Below, piece after piece: positions 16,527 to 25,169 of a stretch of DNA of 64,000 bases (the stretch's first letter is position 1; each line of letters starts with the position of its first letter). The position numbers and the translations under genes were made by a program. Source of the stretch: JAGHKQ01 sp041920565 (GTDB lineage: Bacteria; Bacillota; Bacilli; Bacillales; Bacillaceae_G); NCBI GenBank assembly GCA_041920565.1, contig JBHGXS010000141.1, positions 48,310 through 112,309 on the forward strand, written 5' to 3'. The notes below the pieces were generated by a model. It did no database searches. It was not told the DNA's origin and saw nothing but the letters and a program-made list of their open reading frames with translations.

Positions 16527-17687
16527 TTAAAAGAAATCAAAGAAACAAGATGTTTTTAATGAAATAGCTTGCTCTAATTTTTCTATCTCTTCTTTTTCTC
16601 CTTGCAGCTTCCCGCATTGATACAAAAATCGGGGCTGTTGAGCACCTAAAAGGAGGGCAGTAAGCGTTTGAATATCAGCTGTTATTCCCTTTTCTTTTGG
16701 CTCAGCTTCAGCTTGGAATGTAACCGTTCCCTCTTCAATCGTATATGTCCCTGTGTTCCAGTCTGCGAACTCATCTGTTATGTGAAGAAGAAGAGGTTCT
16801 TTTACTTTTGAAATAGGGTGCTCAGCTAAAAACTTTTGTAAGTCAACAATACGAGCCATAAAATAAGATACCATTTCTTGTTGCATTTTAGGATTTTTTA
16901 ATAAAAACGGCAATTGGTCATCTGAAGGAGCAACGATTTTTACTTTTTCAATCATCGAATCATGTTGAGAAATATAATTCCATAATCCCCTTCGCACCTC
17001 TTCATCCAAATAAACCAATTCTTGAATATCCATCATTCGTTCGCTTATTTTATAAAACATGTATCCTTTGGCAGTATTATGTTCATCAAGATACACAGCA
17101 GTTCGGAAGCCCTCCGGATATACGCGATGCTCCCACCAATATTCCTGTCTCTTCAGCATGCCGTTATATTGTCCCGCATAGGATTCATAAATAGTATTTA
17201 ACAATTCCCAGCTTTCTTTCTTATCCACCCGTATTACTTTACCAGCTACATTAGGATAAAAATATAAATCTTTTGCCTCAATGAAATACTTCTTTAACGA
17301 AACAGAAAGCTCCCATCCAAATTTTCGATAAAACCCAACATTAAAAGGATGCAAAAAGCTGATAGTTTGAGATTGTTCTTTCATAGACAGAAGAGCTTGC
17401 TTCAGCAGTCTTGCTACGCTGCCCTTTCTTCGATGCTCCGGCCATGTTGCCACGCTGGCTATACCGCCCATTTCATACTCTTTTCCCTCAATAAATATTT
17501 GCAATGGAATCAATTGCAATTTGGAAAGCAATGTTCCATCTTCGAATTCCCCCCAAATTTCTTGCTTTTTCAGCAATAATTTCCGCTTCTCTTTATCTTC
17601 ATCTGACAATTGATATTGAAAGGCATATTCAGATAAAGCCAAACACTCATCATACTCTTGCTCTGTCAATTTCCGAATCTCAAGCAT
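16527..17687 (-). CDS. Eis-like GNAT acetyltransferase
   Basis: A 386-residue protein of the Eis family: an N-terminal GNAT domain with the acetyl-CoA binding signature VATWPEHRRKGSVARLLK near residue 80-97, a second degenerate GNAT-like middle region, and a C-terminal SCP2-like part. The FLHPFNVGFYRKFGWEL stretch and the extreme C-terminal hydrophobic/aromatic end (CFFDFF) are typical. Eis proteins acetylate amines, including aminoglycosides and lysines, at several positions; the substrate here is unknown. ATG 17687 is preferred because AGGAGG lies just upstream; the frame extends to 17717 without a ribosome site. Confidence 0.82.
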   Translation of the reverse strand: MLEIRKLTEQEYDECLALSEYAFQYQLSDEDKEKRKLLLKKQEIWGEFEDGTLLSKLQLIPLQIFIEGKEYEMGGIASVATWPEHRRKGSVARLLKQALLSMKEQSQTISFLHPFNVGFYRKFGWELSVSLKKYFIEAKDLYFYPNVAGKVIRVDKKESWELLNTIYESYAGQYNGMLKRQEYWWEHRVYPEGFRTAVYLDEHNTAKGYMFYKISERMMDIQELVYLDEEVRRGLWNYISQHDSMIEKVKIVAPSDDQLPFLLKNPKMQQEMVSYFMARIVDLQKFLAEHPISKVKEPLLLHITDEFADWNTGTYTIEEGTVTFQAEAEPKEKGITADIQTLTALLLGAQQPRFLYQCGKLQGEKEEIEKLEQAISLKTSCFFDFF

Positions 17688-17709
17688 CTTTTTTCCTCCT
17701 CTTAAGAAA

Positions 17710-17737
17710 AGCCGCATCCCTATAAGAGAATGCAGCT
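17710..17737 (-). terminator. Terminator after aminopeptidase copy 2
   Basis: Stem 17710-17719 pairs with 17728-17737 using two wobble pairs; on the minus strand TTTTCTT follows. Confidence 0.7.
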
Positions 17738-17746
17738 TTCCTTATA

Positions 17747-18979
17747 TTAAAAAGCCCAATTTCCGTTTCTAAAGATCGGTTCACGTACACCGTCTTTTGT
17801 TACACCATCAATATTCATCTCGGCAGAACCAATCATAAAGTCTTCATGAACAAGGCTCTTATTTGCACCGCGTTCCGCAAGCTCTTCAGGAGACATGCTT
17901 GTGCCGCCTTCTAAGTTAACCGGATACGCTTCACCAAGCGCAAGATGGTTAGAGGCATTTTCATCAAATAATGTGTTGTAGAAAATTAAACCTGAATCTG
18001 AGATTGGCGAATGATGAGGAACAAGCGCAACTTCGCCTAAACGGCGCGCACCCTCATCTGTATCCAATAAATGTTTCAATGTATCGTAGCCTTCTTCAGC
18101 CGTGAAATCTACTACTTTTCCGTTTTCAAACGTTAAAGTGAAGTTATCAATTACATTGCCTGCATAGTTTAATGGTTTTGTGCTGCGGACAGTACCATTT
18201 ACTCCATCCTTATGTGGCATTGTATACACTTCTTCTGTTGGCATGTTCGGATTGAACGGGATTCCGCTCTGGCTTATGGATCCTCCGCCCTGCCATACAT
18301 GGTTTTCCGGTAATTCAACAGTTAAATTTGTACCCGGCGCTTCGTAAACAAGCTGCTTATATTGCTTGCTGTTTAAATATTCTACCTTTTGTTTTAAAGT
18401 TTCATTGTGCTGTTGCCATGCGGCAATCGGATCCTCTTGATCAACGCGGGTAACTTTGAAAATTGCCTCCCATAACTGTTCTACCGCTTGCTCTTCTGTT
18501 GCATCAGGGAAGATTTTCTTTGCCCATTCTACAGTCGGAACGGAGATGATGGACCAGCGTGCCTTATCTGCCATGAGATAGCTTCGGTAATTTTTCATCG
18601 CTGTTGCACCTGTTTTATTAGCTGTTGCAATACGTTTAGGGTCAATTCCTTTTAAAAGATCCGGGTTTGGCGAGTAAATACTTAAGAACGCAGCTCCGTT
18701 CTCAGCCATTTCTTCATATCCTTTAGCTTTCCACATAGGAAATTCAGCAAAAGCTTCATCCGGTGCTTTTTCGTATTTAATGCGTGTAAGCTTCTCATCC
18801 TGCCATTCAACATGAACATTTTTTGCCCCGGCTTCGTATGCTTTTTCTGCAATCCTACGAACGAATTCAGCAGCCGGCAGCGGGGCATTAATAACAAGAG
18901 TTTGTCCTTTTTCTACCTTAACCCCTACATGAACAGCAAGCTCTGCATATTTCTCAAGATTTTGTTCGAATTGATTCAT
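17747..18979 (-). CDS. M29-family aminopeptidase, copy 2
   Basis: A 410-residue paralogue of the aminopeptidase at 9244-10476, colinear over its whole length. The same likely metal ligands are kept: Glu in TEEVYTMP, Glu in GEVALVP, His in ENASNHLALG, and His and Asp in HEDFMIGS. Conserved blocks such as KPLNYAGNVI and PIFRNGNWAF show it is intact rather than decaying. ATG 18979 is chosen because GGAGG lies 7-11 bases upstream; the frame extends to 19027 without a ribosome site. It has its own terminator and stands alone. Separate regulation or peptide preference of the two copies is likely but not visible. Confidence 0.88.
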   Translation of the reverse strand: MNQFEQNLEKYAELAVHVGVKVEKGQTLVINAPLPAAEFVRRIAEKAYEAGAKNVHVEWQDEKLTRIKYEKAPDEAFAEFPMWKAKGYEEMAENGAAFLSIYSPNPDLLKGIDPKRIATANKTGATAMKNYRSYLMADKARWSIISVPTVEWAKKIFPDATEEQAVEQLWEAIFKVTRVDQEDPIAAWQQHNETLKQKVEYLNSKQYKQLVYEAPGTNLTVELPENHVWQGGGSISQSGIPFNPNMPTEEVYTMPHKDGVNGTVRSTKPLNYAGNVIDNFTLTFENGKVVDFTAEEGYDTLKHLLDTDEGARRLGEVALVPHHSPISDSGLIFYNTLFDENASNHLALGEAYPVNLEGGTSMSPEELAERGANKSLVHEDFMIGSAEMNIDGVTKDGVREPIFRNGNWAF

Positions 18980-19105
18980 GTTTTTTCCTCCATCTATATG
19001 TATTAGAGATGAAAAACAGGTTCCCATCTTGATTATAACAGAAAATTCAAAAAATATTACAAAAAATGAAGCCGGATAAATTCCTTTATCCGACTAAAAT
19101 CAACA

Positions 19106-19771
19106 TTATTTTCTCAAGCCATTGTTCACCGCTTCTGCTAACTGTTTCGTATTTTCATATGGAGACGAAGCAAGGCTGATAGCGGAAATAACCGATACTC
19201 CGTCTGCGCCCGCTTCTACTACGGAAGATGCATTTGAAGCATTAATACCACCGATTCCCACTATAGGAATATCGATCCCAAGTTTACGCAAGCTCTCAAT
19301 CAGCACAGTTCCTTGCACTGCCTTAGCATCTTCTTTTGAGGAAGTAGGGAAGATCGGGCCTATCCCTAAATAATCTGCCCCTTTTTCAATCGCAAAACGT
19401 GCTTCTTCTATTGTATGGGCAGAAACTCCCAATATCTTATCGCCAATTTTCTTTCTTACTGTCTCAACCGCTTCATCGTCTTGTCCAATATGAACACCGT
19501 CAGCATCAATTGCTAATGCCAGTTCCACATCATCATTCACAATGAAAGGGATATTATGGTTTTTACAAAGAGATTGAAGCTGCTTCGCCAGTTTATAATA
19601 TTCTTCGCCCGCTAAAGCACCGCGTCCTTTTTCACGATATTGAAAAAGGGTGATACCGCCCTCTATTGCTTCTTTCATGACACCGAGCGGTTCTTTTTGG
19701 CAGTTGATACTGCCCATAATGAAGTATACTTTCAATAGTTCTTTCATTCGTTCATTTTTTATTCGTGCCAC
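19106..19771 (-). CDS. thiE: Thiamine-phosphate synthase
   Basis: A 221-residue TIM-barrel enzyme that joins HMP-PP and thiazole phosphate into thiamine phosphate. Motifs are GGITLFQYREKG, IPFIVNDDVELA, DADGVHIGQDD, ADYLGIGPIFPTSSK, PIVGIGGINASN and GADGVSVISAI, all phosphate, pyrophosphate or substrate-site loops of ThiE. The start is GTG 19771 (MARIKNERMKELL), four bases after the thiM stop, with AGAGGTG spanning the thiM end as ribosome site; the upstream in-frame ATG at 19831 lies inside thiM. It is the second gene of the TPP-riboswitch-controlled thiM-thiE salvage operon. Confidence 0.93.
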   Translation of the reverse strand: MARIKNERMKELLKVYFIMGSINCQKEPLGVMKEAIEGGITLFQYREKGRGALAGEEYYKLAKQLQSLCKNHNIPFIVNDDVELALAIDADGVHIGQDDEAVETVRKKIGDKILGVSAHTIEEARFAIEKGADYLGIGPIFPTSSKEDAKAVQGTVLIESLRKLGIDIPIVGIGGINASNASSVVEAGADGVSVISAISLASSPYENTKQLAEAVNNGLRK

Positions 19772-19775
19772 GCTT

Positions 19776-20588
19776 TTACACCTCTGCTTTCGTAAAAGAA
19801 GCATATTCTTCAATGTGTTGAGGCGCAACAAGCGATAATTGATTCAGAAGCTCGATTTGAAAGCTTCCCGGTCCTTTTCCTTCTGTTTTGCTTGCTGCCA
19901 ATTCAGCGGCTATTCCATAGTAAATCAATGCAGAAACAGCAGCGTTTACTTTATTTTCTTCTACTGCTGCAAATGCACCGATTACAGACGTTAAAAGGCA
20001 GCCGGTTCCGGTTACTTTCGTTAAAATAGGATGGCCATTATGGATGACATATGTTGTTTCACCATCTGTAACCACATCATCTTTCCCTGTTACAACTACA
20101 ACTGTACCAAGCTGTTGGGCAGCTTTTTTGGCAATCGTAATGCTGTCACCATTTCCTGAGTCTGCATCTACCCCTTTAATTGTCCACTCCTCGCCAATAA
20201 CATTTGCGATTTCTGCTGCGTTCCCTCTTAGAACAGCAACCTTAACTTCTTTCATAACTTTTCTGGCAGTTTCTGTGCGGTAAGGCGTTGCTCCCGCTCC
20301 CACAGGATCGAAAATAACAGGCACTCCGTGTTGATTGGCAGAAGCCCCGGCCAGTAACATGGCCTCTATTTCTTCCTCTCGCAGCGTACCAATATTTAAC
20401 ACTAAGGCTCCTGCAAGCTTCGCCATATCCGCAATTTCCTCTTTAGCATACGCCATCACAGGTGAAGCCCCAAGTGCTAACAATCCGTTTGCAGTAAAAT
20501 TCGTGACAACCACATTCGTAATATTATGTACAAGCGGATTTTTTTCTCGAACTGTATTTAATACTTCCATCACATCTTGCTTTCTCAT
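19776..20588 (-). CDS. thiM: Hydroxyethylthiazole kinase
   Basis: A 270-residue kinase that phosphorylates 4-methyl-5-hydroxyethylthiazole, salvaging the thiazole half of thiamine. Landmarks are PLVHNITNVVVTNFTANGLLALGASPVM at the start (read in parts), VIFDPVGAGATPYR near residue 91, VTGKDDVVTD, and the active-site KVTGTGCLLTSVIGAF with the catalytic Cys near residue 198. It heads a two-gene operon with thiE behind a TPP riboswitch and intrinsic terminator. No thiD is in the operon; the PdxK-type kinase at 3876 could supply HMP phosphorylation. Confidence 0.94.
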   Translation of the reverse strand: MRKQDVMEVLNTVREKNPLVHNITNVVVTNFTANGLLALGASPVMAYAKEEIADMAKLAGALVLNIGTLREEEIEAMLLAGASANQHGVPVIFDPVGAGATPYRTETARKVMKEVKVAVLRGNAAEIANVIGEEWTIKGVDADSGNGDSITIAKKAAQQLGTVVVVTGKDDVVTDGETTYVIHNGHPILTKVTGTGCLLTSVIGAFAAVEENKVNAAVSALIYYGIAAELAASKTEGKGPGSFQIELLNQLSLVAPQHIEEYASFTKAEV

Positions 20589-20631
20589 CTTCCTTTATCC
20601 CCTTTCTTTACTTAGGGAGATATATGAAAAG

Positions 20632-20663
20632 CAAAAAAGCACTTTGCGTACGCAAAAGTGCTT
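20632..20663 (-). terminator. Expression-platform terminator of the TPP riboswitch
   Basis: On the minus strand AAGCACTTT pairs with AAAGTGCTT and is followed by TTTTTGC. It lies between the aptamer and thiM, so it is the likely ligand-dependent terminator. Confidence 0.85.
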
Positions 20664-20675
20664 GTAATTGTGCTC

Positions 20676-20770
20676 TACACTCTCCCTACGCTGGCATTAC
20701 CCAACAGGTTCTAACGGTCAACGGCAGATTAGCCGTACTCTCAGTCTGCTTCCGCAAACTCCCGAAATCT
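20676..20770 (-). promoter_or_regulatory. TPP riboswitch (THI box) upstream of thiM
   Basis: Read on the minus strand, the two invariant TPP-aptamer blocks are present and correctly spaced: CTGAGAG (complement of 20738-20744) and TAATGCCAGCGTAGGGA (complement of 20683-20699), with an AACCTG stretch just before the second. Binding of thiamine pyrophosphate should favour the downstream terminator and shut off thiM-thiE. The P1 boundaries are approximate. Confidence 0.93.
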
Positions 20771-20860
20771 ATTCTGTTCATTTCAAAGTCTACTCTTTTA
20801 TGGTTAAAATGACAAGCAAAGCAAATTATCCAATCATGATTTTTATTTGATGCTCCTATC

Positions 20861-22345
20861 TTACCTGCTAATGATGTAAGCCTGCTTCGGATGATTGATC
20901 TGATTTGGATATTTTAACCTAATTTTCCCTTCACTTAAAAGCTTTGCTAAATAATTATTACGTAATCCATCAGGAGTCCTTTTTAACAAATGAGCCAATT
21001 CTTTTAACATTAACGGTTTTTTTTCCAAAAGCTCTAAAATAACCCCTTCTAGTACACTTGGACTTAAGCGTCTTTTCTTTCTTGCCACTTCTGATATTCT
21101 CCATAATTCATTATCAACATCTTCATCAGCCTCGATATTTGCTGCTGTTTCTTGCATTCCAAGTTCCAAATCATTAGGTATTAGATCCATATCTTCATTA
21201 TCGTCTGATTCATATGTCATGTCAAAAAAGGCTTCTTCGCTATTGATGGAGTTATCCTCGTTATTCAAGGAGTCCGCACCTTTATTTATGGAGTTAAGCT
21301 CCTTATTTAAGGAGTCGACATTATTATTCACGGAGTTATACTCGTTATTTATGGAGTTTTTACGATTGTTAACGAACCTAACTTCGTTATTACTGGAGTC
21401 CGTTTCTTTATTTATGAAGTTCTCTTTTTTATTCGCGGAGTCCGTTTCTTTATCCATTCTTATATCAAAATAGCTATACTCCTCGTTCATGAATGCACTA
21501 TTTCCCTCATATTTTTGTTTAAAGGTATTACTGTTGTCGATTGATGTAGATTGTACACTCAATGTTAAAATTGTACGCTTTAAATGAGTATCCTGCACTA
21601 GCTCAGGATTAGCCCAATTATAGTTCGACCAGGCAGATTCAATTTTCTTTAATCCAGATCCGGCTCTTTTGCAAAAATCAATAAGAATAAACATTTTGAA
21701 TAGGTTTGGATTACGAAGATTACTGATTCTGCCTTCCATAGCTTGTTCAGTAGGTGCCCTCATTAGACCTGGGTTTGAGAAACGAAATAAAGTTCTTTCT
21801 TTTTCAATAACAATACCGCCTTCACCATAATAATCGGCATGTACCAATGCATTAACCAACGCTTCATGCAAACAAGAATGAATAAGCATCTCATCAGTTT
21901 CAGGTAAATGTGTTAAATCAGCTGCTACATCCGTCATAGCCTTAAAATAAAAATCATACACATTGCCTGACCACGTTCCGTCCTGCGAAGTAAATCGGTT
22001 AATCCAATTCCCATTTGGTATACCATCAAGATTTTCTCTATACTCAAGAAAGTATTGAGGTAAAACTTCTGTAATAATTCTCTCTTCACTAAACATCAAT
22101 AAACCGGCCAGCGTTAATCCTTCTTTGCTTGTATTACGAAGCTTTCCCCATGCACCAATCTTGTATAAAAACTCTTTTATTTCAAGTCCGTTCCATGGGT
22201 GATTTGGCTTAACCGCTTCAAATCTTTGACGATAACTTTTAATAGATTCAAAGTTTAATTCATTTAAACCATAATGCTCCAAGATCAAATTATCCTGTGT
22301 TATAACAGAATGATCTGCTGGATGATGTTTATTTATATTCACCAT
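20861..22345 (-). CDS. HATPase_c_4 / winged-helix protein lacking its AlbA_2 domain
   Basis: A 494-residue protein of the group of predicted regulators that normally carry AlbA_2, HATPase_c_4 and a winged helix. The middle part is well kept: LTLAGLLMFSEE (78-89), the GHKL-like helix HEALVNALVHADYYGEGG (160-177), and a FSNPGLMR stretch. The N-terminus begins where the AlbA_2 domain should already have ended, so that domain is missing. An AAGAGGGAG site before ATG 22345 supports the short start. Residues 302-371 are ten tandem 7-residue repeats of the form D/N-S-hydrophobic-N-N/K-E-x, then an acidic stretch, and a C-terminal helix-turn-helix (about 425-480) ends the protein. Function is unknown; relatives occur in defence and regulatory loci. 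Confidence 0.75.
   Translation of the reverse strand: MVNINKHHPADHSVITQDNLILEHYGLNELNFESIKSYRQRFEAVKPNHPWNGLEIKEFLYKIGAWGKLRNTSKEGLTLAGLLMFSEERIITEVLPQYFLEYRENLDGIPNGNWINRFTSQDGTWSGNVYDFYFKAMTDVAADLTHLPETDEMLIHSCLHEALVNALVHADYYGEGGIVIEKERTLFRFSNPGLMRAPTEQAMEGRISNLRNPNLFKMFILIDFCKRAGSGLKKIESAWSNYNWANPELVQDTHLKRTILTLSVQSTSIDNSNTFKQKYEGNSAFMNEEYSYFDIRMDKETDSANKKENFINKETDSSNNEVRFVNNRKNSINNEYNSVNNNVDSLNKELNSINKGADSLNNEDNSINSEEAFFDMTYESDDNEDMDLIPNDLELGMQETAANIEADEDVDNELWRISEVARKKRRLSPSVLEGVILELLEKKPLMLKELAHLLKRTPDGLRNNYLAKLLSEGKIRLKYPNQINHPKQAYIISR
21248..21457. repeat. Ten 21-bp tandem repeats inside a coding region
   Basis: Ten consecutive 21-bp units run without gaps, most beginning GGAGT on the plus strand (21248, 21269, 21290 and so on to 21437). 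On the coding strand each encodes seven residues. Units vary at several bases but never in length, so the reading frame is always kept. Alternating D and N at the first residue hints at a 42-bp higher-order unit. Confidence 0.95.
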
Positions 22346-23057
22346 GAATCTCCCTCTTATACGAATTAATAAAAATGATTTATTTACCTAATATACTGAT
22401 TACCATTTTACCACCTTTTTTTCGGTATCTCCTTATCTTCTCGTTAAAACACCACATGATATTTTATCCAGAAGCATACTTAACCTAAAGAATTTATATT
22501 TAATATACTAAGTTGAAGTGGGATTTTTATATTAATATAAGAAATGAATGTAACGTAAGATGTGAGTACATAAGTAATATAATCACTTAATTCTATTCTG
22601 AAATAACAACAAAAAGGAGGGAACCAGACTGGAAAAGAAACATATTGTCCTTAATTTTAAATAACGTGACGGGAAATAATTATTACAAATATTCTTTTTT
22701 ATGCATTTTCTCATCTAAAACTACGAATGACGTCAGCACTTCATAAAAAAATGAGCAGAGAGAAGGGCTGCTCATTCATTACTATATTGTAAGAATTATT
22801 TTAAAGAATACTGCCATTTCATTAGTTGGCAACTTATTGGTCAGCAAAATGGGCATGGAAAACTTCTATGCAAAAACTGGAGTTAGTATGGTTCTATGAA
22901 CACATCTTAGTGGGGTCGTTCCAATGAGATTGTGTGAACCACATATGATAGCAGGGACTTTTTCTCTTCATCATTGCCAACAATAGTAACCTATCTTTTT
23001 TCATACATCTTACAAATTTCAAAAAAAGTAGTATCCCTATTGAATAGAAATACCGTT
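22346..23057. other. 712-bp region without an intact gene
   Basis: No intact coding frame is visible. A hairpin at 22751-22775 (ATGAGCAG with CTGCTCAT) followed on the minus strand by a T run is a good terminator with no gene directly in front of it. In front of it on the minus strand, about 22905-23000 reads as a short protein-like stretch (VTIVGNDEEKKSLLSYVV, then ISLERP) closed by stops, which may be the tail of a decayed gene; I cannot name it. An isolated AAGGAGGGA at about 22614 leads to only 11 codons. Confidence 0.4.
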
Positions 23058-25169
23058 TTAGACAACACCTTTTATAAGAAATTCCTCCATGTTTTCCACC
23101 GATAAAGGAGGGCTAAAGAGATAACCTTGTCCAATTTTACATGCATTTTGTATTAAGAAATTCATTTGCTCTTCTTGTTCTATCCCTTCTGCTATGACAG
23201 TAAACTTCAGATTATTTCCCATATCAATGATTGTCTTCACCATCGCACCTTGATTGGAATGATAAATAATATCATCAACAAAAGATTTATCAATTTTGAT
23301 TTTGTCAATCGGAAGATGTGTTAAATAGCTCAAGGAAGAATATCCCGTTCCGAAATCATCTATCGACAAGTTGACTCCAAGATCTTTCAATTGATTCAAA
23401 ATTATCGTCGATTTCTCTATGTTTTGCATAATACTTTCAGTAATTTCCAATTCCAGATACCGAGGATCCAGTCCGACCTGATCCAGCACCTCTTTGACCG
23501 AATCGACGAAATGTTCATCTTGAATCTGACGGACGGAAATATTAATTGCTATAGGAATAGCTTGAAATCCAGCATCTTGCCAGGCTTTATTTTGCTCGCA
23601 AGCATTCCTCAAAACCCATTTTCCCAGCGGAACGATAAGTCCTGTTTCCTCTGCCAGCGGAATAAATTCTGAAGGAGAAATGAATCCATATTTCGGATGC
23701 TGCCAACGGAGTAAGGCTTCTGTTCCAACAATCTTTCCTGTCGTTAACTCTACTTGAGGCTGATAGTAAATCATCAATTCATTCTGTTCCAATGCTTTTC
23801 TTAATCCATTCTCTAATTCCATCTTACGCGAAGAAAGTCCTATAAGATGAGAAGTATAGAATTGAAAGTTATTTTTTCCACGTTCTTTTGCCAGATACAT
23901 CGCAGTATCCGCATGTTTAATCAAGGTTTCCTCATCATTCCCATCGGTTGGATAGATGCTTATGCCAATACTCGGAGTGACAAAATACTCTTGTTGATTG
24001 ATTGCGATTGGATTAGAAAATTCATCAAGTAATCGTTGGGCCACTTGGGCCACTTTTTCTTTATCAATATCTTCCAGCAATATAATAAATTCGTCTCCGC
24101 CCTGACGCGAAACCATCCCATCGTTTTGAACGGCTCCCTCCAACCGTTGGGCCACTTTTTGTAATAAAATATCACCAATAGTATGTCCCTTTGTATCATT
24201 AATGATCTTAAATCGATCCAGATCCAAAAACAAAACAGCTAACATTTGATTTCTTTTTTGAGCCAATACTTCGTTCAGATGCTGCCTAAACCTATAGCGA
24301 TTTGAAAGCCCTGTTAACGCATCATAATAGGCCATAAATTGGATCGTTTTCTCTGCTTTCTTACGTTGAGTAATATCTCTGCCGACCACCTGTCTTGCAA
24401 GCCTTCCTTCATACAGGATAGGCATGGCTGACATTTCCACATCAATGCTCGTTCCATCAAGCCTTATAACCTGAAATTCAAATCTCATTCTCTCTTCTTC
24501 GTCGTTAACAATAGTCTCTTCTCCAATTTTCATATCCTCAAGAACTTGCGGGGGAAAGAATTTCCCGATCGGTTGACCAACCAACTCTTCTGGACTCGCT
24601 GCTCCAATAAGATTGCAACCTGCTTTATTGATATAATCGATTTTTCCTTTACTGATAACAGCAATAATATCCGGTGACATTTCTACCAAACTCCGATAGC
24701 GGCCTTCACTTTCTTTACGATCCGTTATATCAAACAACACACTGTTAAAATCCACAAAATTACCTTTATCATCAAGCGTTGGAATTCCTCGGTCTTGTAT
24801 CCAACGCACTTCTCCATCAGGGCGTATAATCCGGTATATACTCGTAACGGCTTCCCCTAATAAAAATTTCTGTTCTCTTTCGGAAATAATGTGTAAATCC
24901 TCCGGAAGAATTACTTTTTTCCAAAGGATCTTATCTTTATAAAACTCTTCTAATGAATATCCATAGAGTTTCTCGATCCCTGGAGTAATTAATAGAGTAT
25001 CGGACGTTAAATCGTGGGACCAAATGGCTACATCCAGTGTATCAAAGATATTTTTTAATCTTTGTTTACTTTTCCTTAGTTCTTCTGTTGTCTTATGCAT
25101 TTCTCTTTGCATGAAGAAAAACATGAACAGGATTATTAAATGAATAGTTATATCCAAGACATCTACCAT
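23058..25169 (-). CDS. PAS-PAS-GGDEF-EAL c-di-GMP protein (5' end frameshifted)
   Basis: A 703-residue c-di-GMP protein. One membrane helix (about 6-20) precedes two PAS domains (about 38-150 and 157-268), a GGDEF domain with intact GGDEF at 357-361, and an EAL domain with EAL at 484-486 plus DDFGTGYSS. Both active sites look intact, so it could make and break c-di-GMP. The product-inhibition site RxxD is VQND (347-350), lacking the Arg. ATG 25169 has no ribosome site. Just upstream, in another frame, lies a membrane-helix segment with its own good ribosome site (25163-25270), and adding one T to the T7 run at 25177-25183 would join them. The true gene therefore probably starts at 25270. Confidence 0.88.
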   Translation of the reverse strand: MVDVLDITIHLIILFMFFFMQREMHKTTEELRKSKQRLKNIFDTLDVAIWSHDLTSDTLLITPGIEKLYGYSLEEFYKDKILWKKVILPEDLHIISEREQKFLLGEAVTSIYRIIRPDGEVRWIQDRGIPTLDDKGNFVDFNSVLFDITDRKESEGRYRSLVEMSPDIIAVISKGKIDYINKAGCNLIGAASPEELVGQPIGKFFPPQVLEDMKIGEETIVNDEEERMRFEFQVIRLDGTSIDVEMSAMPILYEGRLARQVVGRDITQRKKAEKTIQFMAYYDALTGLSNRYRFRQHLNEVLAQKRNQMLAVLFLDLDRFKIINDTKGHTIGDILLQKVAQRLEGAVQNDGMVSRQGGDEFIILLEDIDKEKVAQVAQRLLDEFSNPIAINQQEYFVTPSIGISIYPTDGNDEETLIKHADTAMYLAKERGKNNFQFYTSHLIGLSSRKMELENGLRKALEQNELMIYYQPQVELTTGKIVGTEALLRWQHPKYGFISPSEFIPLAEETGLIVPLGKWVLRNACEQNKAWQDAGFQAIPIAINISVRQIQDEHFVDSVKEVLDQVGLDPRYLELEITESIMQNIEKSTIILNQLKDLGVNLSIDDFGTGYSSLSYLTHLPIDKIKIDKSFVDDIIYHSNQGAMVKTIIDMGNNLKFTVIAEGIEQEEQMNFLIQNACKIGQGYLFSPPLSVENMEEFLIKGVV

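Noticed and set aside
21248..21457. The regular 21-bp repeats as a CRISPR array
   Set aside because: Units are contiguous without spacers, keep an open frame and no cas genes are nearby.
21219..21473. Plus-strand 84-codon frame of Leu/Ser heptads
   Set aside because: It is the antisense reading of the 21-bp tandem repeat; no ribosome site, and the sense frame has clear flanking domains.
22614..22664. AAGGAGGGA followed by an 11-codon frame from a CTG
   Set aside because: Too short, non-standard start and no family likeness; listed only as possible debris.
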